Positions 1 to 6,066 of a DNA stretch of 11,582 nucleotides are shown one piece after another. This stretch comes from Deltaproteobacteria bacterium UBA4427 (GTDB lineage Bacteria > Myxococcota_A > UBA9160 > UBA4427). How positions within the stretch are numbered: the first letter of the stretch is position 1; each line of letters begins with the position of its first letter. The notes beneath the pieces are model-generated. The model saw only the letters and a list, made by a program, of their open reading frames with translations, was not told the origin of the DNA and made no database searches. The position numbers and the translations under genes are program-made. The DNA lies in contig DGPZ01000184.1 in assembly GCA_002390675.1 (NCBI GenBank), forward strand, positions 1 to 11,582, in the 5' to 3' direction.

Positions 1-18
1 TCCGCGAACAATCTCGGC

Positions 19-645
19 TCACTTGTTCTTGGAGCGATTCACCCAATTCGGGAAGGCAGACAAGCCCGTCAGCCCAACCAAGAGAAGCAGCGCGGTGGAA
101 GGCTCCGGAATCGGAGCAGAACTTGAGACCAGTACCTGCGCCGAACCGTACGTGACAACGAGTGGGTTCGAATCCGCCGGACCATAGAAAGGACCTGGAA
201 TAAGGTTGCTGGCGCTCGTTGAAACTGTCGAAGTCGTACCGACTCCCGCCGCAAGAGCTTCGAAGACGAGCGTTCCTATCACGTTCTGGCCAGAAACACC
301 GTATGGAGGCCCCGCCGTAAAGAAGCCGAAGCCGATCGAAAAGGGATTGGCCGAATCGGCATCCGCGGGCGCCATCTCGAATCCAGCGAATCCGCCGTAA
401 GCAGGATCGAAGGAGAAGGACACAAAGGATAGTCCAAGGCTGTCGTAGGAGACCTCTAGCCCGCCACCGGTCGTGACATCATCGAAGTTCATGGACAGCG
501 AAATATTAACCTGGTCCCCGACCGTCACGTTCTGAGTTGTGGGGGTCAATTCAATCAAATTAAGTGCAGCTGCTTGTGAGGCGCTGAACATTACGAGCGC
601 CGCAATGGATGCGAAGAGAGAGAGAGAGAATTTTTTAGAGGGCAT
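19..645 (-). CDS. PEP-CTERM protein with a cohesin-like domain
   Basis: This is a 208-residue secreted protein with a PEP-CTERM sorting tail. It has a Sec signal peptide (K4, K5, a hydrophobic core at about 8-22, cleavage near the AAA at 25-27). A beta-rich middle of about 145 residues (28-176) resembles a cohesin-like or adhesion fold. The tail is I-P-E-P at 179-182, a hydrophobic helix at about 184-198, then a basic end (R204, K206, K208). Known of the family: exosortase cuts at PEP and the product is released or anchored on the surface, usually with exopolysaccharide genes; the exosortase must be encoded elsewhere. The ATG at 645 directly begins the signal peptide; the ribosome site is weak (AGGAAACAGG). 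A sigma-54-type promoter lies about 75 bases upstream. A paralogue is divergently encoded at 1492-2100. The family call is secure, but the specific role is unknown. Confidence 0.9.
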   Translation of the reverse strand: MPSKKFSLSLFASIAALVMFSASQAAALNLIELTPTTQNVTVGDQVNISLSMNFDDVTTGGGLEVSYDSLGLSFVSFSFDPAYGGFAGFEMAPADADSANPFSIGFGFFTAGPPYGVSGQNVIGTLVFEALAAGVGTTSTVSTSASNLIPGPFYGPADSNPLVVTYGSAQVLVSSSAPIPEPSTALLLLVGLTGLSAFPNWVNRSKNK

Positions 646-716
646 TGGGTTACCTGTTTCCTGGGTGAGTGGCCATAAAAGATCGGGGTACGAATCACCT
701 TCGAATACAGAGCTAG

Positions 717-733
717 AGCAATACCTGTGCCAA
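717..733 (-). promoter_or_regulatory. sigma-54 (-24/-12) promoter for the PEP-CTERM gene at 19-645
   Basis: Read on the minus strand, this is TTGGCACA-GGTA-TTGCT. It matches the RpoN consensus YTGGCACG-N4-TTGCW at all but one defined position, and the GG and GC are exactly 10 bases apart. The predicted start is near 706, giving a leader of about 60 bases before the ATG at 645. PEP-CTERM genes in some proteobacteria are known to need RpoN with the PrsK/PrsR two-component system, which fits this placement. The activator gene is not in the window. Confidence 0.8.
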
Positions 734-804
734 GCTGGGTCTAAATAACTACGCCTCGCCCGCGGGGATAACTCGCGTCACCTATGCATTTTGCAACTAA
801 ATTT

Positions 805-836
805 AAAAAAGTGGGTGCTAAAAGCGTCACTTTTTT
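805..836. terminator. Bidirectional terminator-like hairpin
   Basis: A perfect 9-bp inverted repeat, AAAAAAGTG (805-813) and CACTTTTTT (828-836), encloses a second stem GCT/AGC (817-819 and 823-825) with an AAA loop. G-U pairs and one bulge can join the two stems. Six A before and six T after make it terminator-like on both strands. It lies between two divergently transcribed genes, where no obvious transcript needs to end, so it may instead bound a small RNA or insulate the PEP-CTERM promoter from read-through. Confidence 0.5.
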
Positions 837-885
837 CACCGGTCGGTTTCTGCAATACCATCTCTGGGCCTCCCCGGATTGGCAC

Positions 886-905
886 CGACATTTGAAAATA
901 TGTCG
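886..905. promoter_or_regulatory. Perfect dyad CGACAT-N8-ATGTCG, candidate activator site
   Basis: Two 6-base half-sites, CGACAT (886-891) and ATGTCG (900-905), form a perfect inverted repeat about 155-185 bases upstream of the sigma-54 promoter at 717-733. That distance is usual for the enhancer sites of NtrC-type activators. The assignment is an inference from position and symmetry only. Confidence 0.35.
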
Positions 906-920
906 TGCTTTATAATACCC

Positions 921-949
921 TTGACTTCGTAGCTATTTAGCTACATAAA
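921..949 (+). promoter_or_regulatory. Possible sigma-70 promoter with an operator-like palindrome in its spacer
   Basis: TTGACT at 921-926 matches the -35 consensus at five of six positions. A -10-like CATAAA follows at 944-949 after 17 bases. The spacer is almost filled by the perfect inverted repeat GTAGCT-ATTT-AGCTAC (929-944). A separate perfect TATAAT at 911-916 lacks a good -35. This is the only promoter-like sequence I see pointing toward the plus-strand PEP-CTERM gene, but it would give a leader of more than 500 bases. Confidence 0.35.
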
Positions 950-1491
950 TGGGAGGGGTAGTCATGAAGTACCGTTGCCGTAATGACCCGTATTTATATA
1001 GACCCACCTTGACAATCTACCCTCCTCAATAAAGGAGGACGAAAAGGGACCTTTCAAATGGGGGAACCCTTATCTCCTCCGGGCCCTTGCCCACCGGGCA
1101 GCGACGCCGCTCAACGTCAGCAGATCGGGCGCCTTGACGGACAGCGTGCCGATTCCGGAGTCGTCGGCGGTACTTACTACTTGGCCTCTGACAGATTTGA
1201 TTCTCGAGCCAGGCACGGGCCCGGACTTTCGGCGAGCTCGAGTGGAACGAATTTTTTGCAGCACTTCTGGACCTGCGAAATGGAGGTCTGGGATTTGAGA
1301 GAGCCCGAAACGAAAACCCTCAAAACAACCGCCGCACCCGCGACCTAATGGCCGAGAAGATGCCCTCCCTACAACCGATCAACAGACAGAGAAAGACAAG
1401 AAAACGAAGCCTCGTCACGCATACCGAAGGACTGCGACCTTGCCGCCGGGCCGAAGCAGACGCTCCTGTGCGTGGGCGGAGAGGAGGACCA

Positions 1492-2100
1492 ATGACCTGT
1501 TTCCTTTCACGTCTCTGGCTTGCAATCGCGATCGTTTGCGTCGCTTGCATTTTCATGGTTCCGGCCGCAGCTGCTCAGAATATCGTTCTGTTGACTCCTT
1601 TTTCACAGTCGATCGCACTTGCCGACCCTTCGGTGGCAGTTGATCTCAAGATCGACTTCGCGGACGTCACTGTCGGGGGGGGTGTAGAGGTGACATACGA
1701 CGCGACGCGGCTCAGCTTTGACTCGTTTGAGTTCAATGCGAATTCGGATCTGGTTTTTTTGACGGGACCCGACCCAGGCGAAGTCACGCAGCCTCTGGAG
1801 ATCGGGGCCGGTTGGATAATACTGACTCCGCCCTTTGGCGTAAGCGGGTCACAAACGATCGGAACATTTACGTTTACGCCGCTGGCAGAGGGGGAGGCTT
1901 TCGTGCAAACAAGCGCAAGCTCGACATCTCCCGGACCGTTTGCTTCGCCAGGCGCCACTTCACCCCTCGCTCCGACGTTTAGCGGCGCGACTATTGTCGT
2001 GCCGGAGCCCGGCTTCGCAACTGGACTCGCGACCGGGCTGGTGTTGTTATTCGTCATGCGAGAGAGGTGGACCGATCAATCGGCGAATATATTTTCTTAG
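1492..2100 (+). CDS. PEP-CTERM protein, paralogue of the divergent gene
   Basis: From the ATG at 1492 the product has 202 residues. It has a signal peptide (hydrophobic core about 8-22, AAAA-Q near 25-29), a beta-rich cohesin-like domain (about 30-168), V-P-E-P at 170-173, a short hydrophobic helix at about 177-189 and a basic R190-E-R192 after it. It shares the domain pattern of the 19-645 protein: F-x-D-V-T-x-G-G-G-x-E-V-x-Y-D near 56-70, P-P-x-G-V-S-G near 113-119, I-G-T-x-x-F near 123-128, and PGPF near 147-150. The frame stays open upstream to an ATG at 1348. The 1492 start is chosen because a strong ribosome site (GGAGAGGAGG) precedes it and the signal peptide begins there. The last 13 residues after the helix are longer and less basic than usual. 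Likely a surface or matrix protein processed by an exosortase. Confidence 0.85.
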   Translation: MTCFLSRLWLAIAIVCVACIFMVPAAAAQNIVLLTPFSQSIALADPSVAVDLKIDFADVTVGGGVEVTYDATRLSFDSFEFNANSDLVFLTGPDPGEVTQPLEIGAGWIILTPPFGVSGSQTIGTFTFTPLAEGEAFVQTSASSTSPGPFASPGATSPLAPTFSGATIVVPEPGFATGLATGLVLLFVMRERWTDQSANIFS

Positions 2101-2450
2101 TCCGGAGCTATCAAGGCCGGCCCCATTCGGGATCGACGAACTCCGGATATAGAAACGAAGACTTAGGCGATATTTTTTCGCTGTGTTATGCGAAGGACGG
2201 AACGGGCCGGGAAATAGTAAGATAGCCTTCCAACTCAGGCGGAGACCGGATCGTATTGATCGCCGATCATGTATTCTCCCTACCGATCAGCGAATCGGCT
2301 GCAAAAGCGAACTCACTCACGACGGCCCTCACCCGCATTGGCGCTACAAATGCTCCGCCACGCGCGCGGCAATAGCCACGGTCGGACCATCGTAGGCACC
2401 AGTCCCTCGCGCTATCCTGCCTCCGAGGTTTCCACCTGGAGCAAATCTTG
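2101..2450. other. Intergenic gap upstream of the TPR gene
   Basis: No gene is seen. TCCGGAG (2101-2107) and CTCCGGA (2141-2147) form a perfect 7-bp inverted repeat directly after the PEP-CTERM stop codon. Its loop is 33 bases and no T-run follows, so it is a poor intrinsic terminator. GCGA-N7-TCGC (2167-2181) is a weak T-rich hairpin. A possible sigma-54 site lies at 2338-2354. The ribosome site of the next gene is GGAG at 2438-2441. Confidence 0.4.
2338..2354 (+). promoter_or_regulatory. Weak sigma-54-like promoter upstream of the TPR gene
   Basis: TTGGCGC-TACA-ATGCT-like sequence with GG (2340-2341) and GC (2352-2353) exactly 10 bases apart. The -24 box has G in place of the usual A, and the -12 box reads ATGC in place of TTGC. 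The predicted start near 2365 leaves a leader of about 85 bases. It may be a chance match. Confidence 0.25.
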
Positions 2451-3074
2451 ATGACACCCGAAACACCCTGTCTATCCTGGTCCGCTTTCCTGCGCCCCGG
2501 CCGCGGCCTTCGAAACGCCACTCTCTGCGCTGCTTTGGCTTCGCTCCTCCTGGTCGCCGGCCCTGCGCTCGCGCAGCTCGGTGGCTTTCCGGGCATGACC
2601 CCACGTCGGCCGATCGGTCAGGACTGGGGTATTTCTCCGCAGTCCGCGACGAACGTCCGCTTGCTCGACCTCAAGAAGGCTTATAGCGGTGGCATCCGAG
2701 ATCTAAACGCAGGCGAATGTCGAGCCGCCACCACCAAGTTTGAATTCGTATTGGATCACATCAAGAACGATCCAGAACTTCATTTCGTCGCCGCGACTGC
2801 ACATCGGTGCATGAAAAATTTCCTAGGCGCGGCAGACCAATACCAGCGCGTCCTGGAACTCGACGACGACTACTACCCCGCCTACCGCTTCCTAGGCATC
2901 TCGCTTCTGGCGACTGGGCACTTCGATGAATCCGTCGAGCTCTTTTCAACGCTCGAAACAAAGCGCCAGGAATGCGACCCTAAATGTGATGAGGAGCTGG
3001 AAGGGGCATACGCAGAATTGCGTAAGGCACTCGACTACATCAAGAAAACCCAGGAAGCTGCGCCTTCGCCTTAA
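2451..3074 (+). CDS. Secreted tetratricopeptide-repeat-like protein
   Basis: A 207-residue protein of unknown function. The N-terminus has basic residues (R16, R21), a hydrophobic stretch at about 24-38 and A-L-A-Q near 39-42, so a Sec signal peptide is likely. The mature part begins with a Gly/Pro-rich stretch (44-56), then three helical hairpins (about 75-105, 109-140, 143-172) with TPR-type spacing, for example A-A-D-Q-Y-x-x-V-L-E-L-D-D-D-Y-Y-P-A-Y at 127-145. Four cysteines (C90, C120, C175, C179) could form periplasmic disulfides. The ATG at 2451 follows GGAG at a good distance; a TTG one codon earlier is less likely. It is convergent with the coiled-coil gene at 3203-3700. TPR domains bind partner proteins, so a role as a periplasmic or outer-membrane assembly factor is possible, but this is inference. 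Confidence 0.75.
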   Translation: MTPETPCLSWSAFLRPGRGLRNATLCAALASLLLVAGPALAQLGGFPGMTPRRPIGQDWGISPQSATNVRLLDLKKAYSGGIRDLNAGECRAATTKFEFVLDHIKNDPELHFVAATAHRCMKNFLGAADQYQRVLELDDDYYPAYRFLGISLLATGHFDESVELFSTLETKRQECDPKCDEELEGAYAELRKALDYIKKTQEAAPSP

Positions 3075-3202
3075 CCTGAGCCCCGACCGTGCCCCAGGCC
3101 CTGTCTCTCTAGGCGGCCAGCGCGCCACGCTCTCATTTCCGACCTCACTCGCATATTCGCGAGCAGCACCACTCACCCACGCATAGAACATCGTACGACT
3201 AA

Positions 3203-3700
3203 CTAGTCGTCCGAATCGTCATCGAAGAACGGGTTGCCGCCATCATCATCCGGAGTCGTCTGCACTTTCGGCTGATCGCCCGCATCTTCGAGCTCAATAT
3301 CGATTTCGTAAAACCAGCCGGGTAACGCGCCTTCGCGGCGTCCATCTTCCTCGATCGTCGCGAGTTCCGCTTCTACGCGGCCTAACTCTTCCATCGCCTT
3401 CATCATCGCTTCGCGATGGGCGTGACGTTTGCGGCCGCGGCGATAGTTGCGGCGATTCGCGTCGGCATAGAGCTCACGTTCCCGAGCGATGTCGCCACGG
3501 AGACGAACCACCTCCGCACGCAAGCCGCGGTATCGCGTCTGCCAATAGGCCTTGGCGTCTTCTTCATCGGCATCAGTCGCCGCTACTGCGAGCGGCACCA
3601 CGAAGAACAGCCCCAGAATCAAACAGGCGAACGATCGTGCGGCATGCTTCCGACCGAGCGGTCGGCGCCTGGTTAAATCAGTCTGACTTTGGCAGTTCAT
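3203..3700 (-). CDS. Exported basic coiled-coil protein with acidic tail, unknown function
   Basis: A 165-residue protein I do not recognise as a named family. The N-terminal region (1-17) is polar and basic, followed by a hydrophobic segment at about 22-40 ending A-V-A-A. This is a long signal peptide or a single membrane anchor. Residues 45-118 are predicted to be helical and highly charged, with heptad-like spacing (R-G-L-R-A-E-V-V-R-L-R-G-D-I near 58-71) and a very basic patch (RRNYRRGRKRHAHR at 83-96). A short G-A-L-P-G-W-F motif (124-130) follows, then a strongly acidic tail (about 150-165). The ATG at 3700 has AGGAG eight bases upstream; the frame is open 37 codons further but without a better start. 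It faces the TPR gene tail to tail, with 128 bases between. Confidence 0.7.
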   Translation of the reverse strand: MNCQSQTDLTRRRPLGRKHAARSFACLILGLFFVVPLAVAATDADEEDAKAYWQTRYRGLRAEVVRLRGDIARERELYADANRRNYRRGRKRHAHREAMMKAMEELGRVEAELATIEEDGRREGALPGWFYEIDIELEDAGDQPKVQTTPDDDGGNPFFDDDSDD

Positions 3701-3961
3701 AGGACGTTCTCCTGCGACGTCTAATCGGCGTATTCCGCAACCGGCCTGAGTCGGGAGCGGCCCTCTTCGCTCCGAAGTTTCGCCTCTGTGTGACATCGCG
3801 CCCGGCGACAACGATCAGCCCGCGACATTCCTTGCTCGGAGCCAAGCTTCTCCCCCAGCAATCAACTCCGGGAACGCGTTCGCAAATTTTGCCGCCCTCT
3901 TAAGATCCGGATCTGCGTCAAGCAAGAACTCCCTAACTGACTATATTTACTACCTTTTTAA

Positions 3962-3991
3962 TTGAAGCCTTCTCTATTATTAGAGTATTAT
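3962..3991 (+). promoter_or_regulatory. sigma-70 promoter of the tetR-P450 operon
   Basis: A -35-like TTGAAG (3962-3967) and a -10-like TATTAT (3986-3991) are separated by 18 bases in an A/T-rich stretch. Transcription would start near 3998, about 70 bases before the tetR ATG. A palindrome fills the spacer, as expected of a repressor-controlled promoter. Confidence 0.6.
3971..3986. promoter_or_regulatory. Operator 1: TCTCTA-TTAT-TAGAGT
   Basis: This 16-bp near-perfect palindrome (TCTCTA / TAGAGT, only the outermost pair mismatched) lies between -35 and -10 of the tetR promoter and touches the -10. A bound TetR dimer would block RNA polymerase. It is almost identical to operator 2, whose centre is 36 bases downstream. 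Confidence 0.65.
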
Positions 3992-4006
3992 CCAAGTTCA
4001 TATGGC

Positions 4007-4022
4007 TCTCTAGCAATAGAGA
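4007..4022. promoter_or_regulatory. Operator 2: TCTCTA-GCAA-TAGAGA
   Basis: A perfect 6-4-6 palindrome with the same half-site as operator 1 but a different central spacer. It lies just downstream of the predicted transcription start. Conservation of the arms and not the centre is what is expected of two sites for one dimeric repressor. Confidence 0.65.
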
Positions 4023-4069
4023 CGCCTCCAGCTCGGCTCAACACGCTATCCGCCGGCGATGGAGATGAC

Positions 4070-4690
4070 ATGCCCCTCCCCGCAAGTCCACCAGAACCGA
4101 TCGGCCGCCGCGAGCGCCGCAAGCTTGAGGTTCGCACGAGGATATACGCCGCGGCCCGTGAGCTTTTCGCCAAGAACGGGTTCGACGCCACGACCGTGGA
4201 CGAGATCGCCGCGGTCGCGGATGTCGCTCCCGCGACCTTCTTCAATCACTTCCAAACGAAACAAGCGCTGATCACTCTGATGACCGGCGAGGTCGTTGAC
4301 CACCTCCACGCGATCACCGTCGATAGCCTCGATCGTCCAGGCTCGGCAGTCGACCGGCTACGTCAATTTGTGGGACTCGCCGCCGAAGACATTTCGCATA
4401 ACCGAAGCTCCGCGCGCGAAACGCTGCTCGAGTTGATGAGACTCGACGCCACACAGGACGGGCCTCATCCCTACCTCCCTCGACTCTTCGCACCCTTCGT
4501 TGCGCTGATTAAAGCGGGGCAAATCGAAGGCGAGATACGACGCGATCGCGACGCCGACTTCCTGACCCAAATGGTCGTCGGCATGCTCAACTCCGCGATC
4601 ACGAGCTGGCTCGCCGACCCCGATTTCCCTGTGGAAGAAGGTCTTGTCGACGCAACCGAATTCGCGATCGACGCGCTTCGGCCACGATGA
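4070..4690 (+). CDS. TetR/AcrR-family transcriptional repressor
   Basis: A 206-residue regulator of normal TetR length. The DNA-binding domain is at about 13-68: a basic lead (R13-R17), helix 1 (V21-A35), then the helix-turn-helix F38-D-A-T-T-V-D-E-I-A at 38-47 and V-A-P-A-T-F-F-N-H-F at 52-61, followed by TKQAL, a typical TetR signature. Residues 70-206 form the ligand-binding and dimer domain, which does not identify the ligand. The ATG at 4070 has GGAG five bases before it. An upstream in-frame TTG at 3962 is rejected because it would lie in the -35 box and translate through both operators. The stop overlaps the P450 start (ATGA), so the two genes are translationally coupled. It probably represses its own operon, with induction by the P450 substrate or product. 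Confidence 0.9.
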   Translation: MPLPASPPEPIGRRERRKLEVRTRIYAAARELFAKNGFDATTVDEIAAVADVAPATFFNHFQTKQALITLMTGEVVDHLHAITVDSLDRPGSAVDRLRQFVGLAAEDISHNRSSARETLLELMRLDATQDGPHPYLPRLFAPFVALIKAGQIEGEIRRDRDADFLTQMVVGMLNSAITSWLADPDFPVEEGLVDATEFAIDALRPR

Positions 4691-6030
4691 GCCCACGATC
4701 TACTCCATTTAGAGACACGTCGACCCTTACCGACTCAGTAGAGTCAAAACCCCCAATCGAGAGAATCCCCACTGTGACAACATCCTTTGACGAAACGAAT
4801 ATCGACATCGACTTTTCAAAAGCCTCCGCGTGGAATGCGGATATGCGAGAGCGGACGGAATGGCTCCGAGAGAATGCGCCCGTCTATTGGAGCGAGAAAA
4901 CAGAGGTCTATATCCTCACGCGTTTCGCGGACGTCGTTCACGCCTCAAAGAACAATGACATCTTTTGTTCTGGCGAAGGCGTTCTGCCTGGCCGTATCAA
5001 CGCAAAGATCGGCTTAATCGACGAAGACGAACCGCGACATAACGAGATGCGCAGCCTGATCAACCGCGGCTTCACGCCTCGTATGGTTCGTAAATGGGAA
5101 GAGGTATTCCAGCAGATCACGGACGAGGCCCTCGACCGGATCGCTCCCAAGGGCGAATGCGATTTTGTTGAAGACATAGCAGTCCCCCTCCCACTCATTT
5201 TGATCGCTGAGATGATCGGAATCCGCCGCGAGGATCGAGACAGGTTCCACCAATGGTCTGATGCCATGATCAGCGCGCAGGGCAATCTCGATAAGCCCGA
5301 AATCACGGCCGCTGCAGGCAAAGCAGCCATGGAATACATGCTTTACATCACGGAGGTCATCGAGAGCCGCCGCCAAGAACCCAAAGATGATCTGATCAGC
5401 ATCCTGGTTCAGGCAAAGGACTCCGGCATTCTAGTCGAGCACGAAACTCGAGAAGATGGTCTCGAAGGCGAGCTAGATCATCGAGTGATGAACAACGACG
5501 AGCTCATCAAGATGGGCATCTTATTGATGGTCGCCGGAAACGAGACCACCCGAAACGGACTCACTGGTGGTATGCAGCTCCTCATCGAAAACCCCGCGGC
5601 CTATCAGCAGCTCCGCGAAGACCCGTCGCTCGTCCCAAGTGCAGTGGAAGAAATGTTGCGCATGGTGTCCCCGGTCCTGTCGTTCCAGCGAACCGCCACT
5701 CAAGACACGCAGATCAGAGACGTCCCGATCAAAAAGGGAGAACGGGTGCTGATGCTCTACGGCTCCGCCAATCGTGACGCCGAGGAATTCGAGAATCCCG
5801 AGTCCTTTGACATTAACCGAAGCCCGCACCATCTCGCGTTTGGCATCGGCAACCATTTCTGCCTCGGCGCGAACCTCGCGAGAATGGAACTCCGGGTGGC
5901 ACTTAACGAAATCCTTCGCCGAACGCCGGACATGCGTTATGCGACAGGAGGACCGGAATTCGGCGAGTCGGCTCTCGTTCGAAGCGTGATGCATATGCAT
6001 GTCAAGTTCACGCCGGAAAGCGCTCACTAA
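4687..6030 (+). CDS. Cytochrome P450 monooxygenase
   Basis: A 447-residue soluble bacterial P450. The I-helix oxygen-binding motif is A283-G-N-E-T-T-R289, the K-helix E-x-x-R is E322-M-L-R325, and the haem loop is F385-G-I-G-N-H-F-C-L-G394, with C392 as haem ligand. The AGNETTRN form occurs in P450s acting on steroid, isoprenoid or long-chain substrates such as the CYP124/CYP125 group; a substrate cannot be fixed from this. The first 30 residues are low in conservation. A GTG at 4774 (codon 30) would give a more typical 418-residue protein, but the ATG at 4687 overlapping the tetR stop is the natural coupled start. An acidic insertion at about 249-268, just before the I helix, is longer than in most bacterial P450s. 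Redox partners are not in the window. It is probably repressed by the adjacent TetR. Confidence 0.95.
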   Translation: MSPRSTPFRDTSTLTDSVESKPPIERIPTVTTSFDETNIDIDFSKASAWNADMRERTEWLRENAPVYWSEKTEVYILTRFADVVHASKNNDIFCSGEGVLPGRINAKIGLIDEDEPRHNEMRSLINRGFTPRMVRKWEEVFQQITDEALDRIAPKGECDFVEDIAVPLPLILIAEMIGIRREDRDRFHQWSDAMISAQGNLDKPEITAAAGKAAMEYMLYITEVIESRRQEPKDDLISILVQAKDSGILVEHETREDGLEGELDHRVMNNDELIKMGILLMVAGNETTRNGLTGGMQLLIENPAAYQQLREDPSLVPSAVEEMLRMVSPVLSFQRTATQDTQIRDVPIKKGERVLMLYGSANRDAEEFENPESFDINRSPHHLAFGIGNHFCLGANLARMELRVALNEILRRTPDMRYATGGPEFGESALVRSVMHMHVKFTPESAH

Positions 6031-6066
6031 CACGCACTCGCTGCTTCCCTCGCGCACGAATCAAAT

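Larger units (their letters stand above)
646..1491. other. Long, structure-rich gap between two divergent PEP-CTERM genes
   Basis: No convincing conserved protein gene is seen in these 846 bases. The left part (646-1060) is A/T-richer and holds the sigma-54 promoter, hairpin, dyads and promoter-like sequence listed separately. At 964-1032 there is a 22-codon ORF with a strong ribosome-site-like GGGAGGGG six bases before its ATG. At 1021-1038 CCTCCT-N6-AGGAGG is a perfect hairpin joining an SD to an anti-SD sequence. TGCCC-ACC-GGGCA (1088-1100) is another hairpin. The right part (1060-1350) is G/C-richer and open on both strands, with no recognisable product. Confidence 0.5.
3701..4069. other. 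Divergent promoter region between the coiled-coil gene and tetR
   Basis: No gene is seen in these 369 bases. The left two thirds are G/C-rich and show no clear promoter for the minus-strand gene apart from its ribosome site. The right third (about 3930-4022) becomes A/T-rich and holds the tetR promoter and two operator-like palindromes listed separately. Confidence 0.5.

Noticed and set aside
879..894. Plus-strand sigma-54-like TTGGCACC-GACA-TTTG
   Set aside because: The -24 part is good, but the essential GC of the -12 box reads TG, and it is about 600 bases from the PEP-CTERM start.
1058..1348. A 96-codon plus-strand frame whose stop overlaps an ATG at 1348 (TAATG)
   Set aside because: The product shows no domain, signal or repeat, has Pro/Arg/Ser-rich composition typical of G/C-rich non-coding sequence, and its ATG lies 19 bases from the nearest strong ribosome site.
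1348..1491. N-terminal extension of the plus-strand PEP-CTERM gene
   Set aside because: It would place 48 basic, non-hydrophobic residues before a clear signal peptide. The ATG at 1492 has the better ribosome site.
1575..2057. 160-codon minus-strand frame opposite the PEP-CTERM gene
   Set aside because: It is antisense to a gene with clear signal peptide and sorting tail and shows no features of its own.
2101..2147. TCCGGAG...CTCCGGA as terminator of the plus-strand PEP-CTERM gene
   Set aside because: The loop is 33 bases and no T-run follows. I note the repeat but cannot call it a terminator.
3195..3210. ACGACTA-AC-TAGTCGT dyad at the end of the coiled-coil gene
   Set aside because: The loop is only two bases and there is no T-run, so it is not a credible terminator; it may be chance.
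3701..3811. Upstream extension of the coiled-coil gene to 3811
   Set aside because: The extra 37 residues precede a normal export signal, and the ATG at 3700 has an AGGAG at the right distance.
3962..4069. TTG start for the tetR gene, 36 codons upstream
   Set aside because: The TTG is part of the -35 box and the extension would run through both operators. The ATG at 4070 has a ribosome site.
5521..6057. 178-codon minus-strand frame opposite the P450
   Set aside because: It is antisense to the conserved I-helix and haem-binding region of the P450, so it is a by-product of codon bias.
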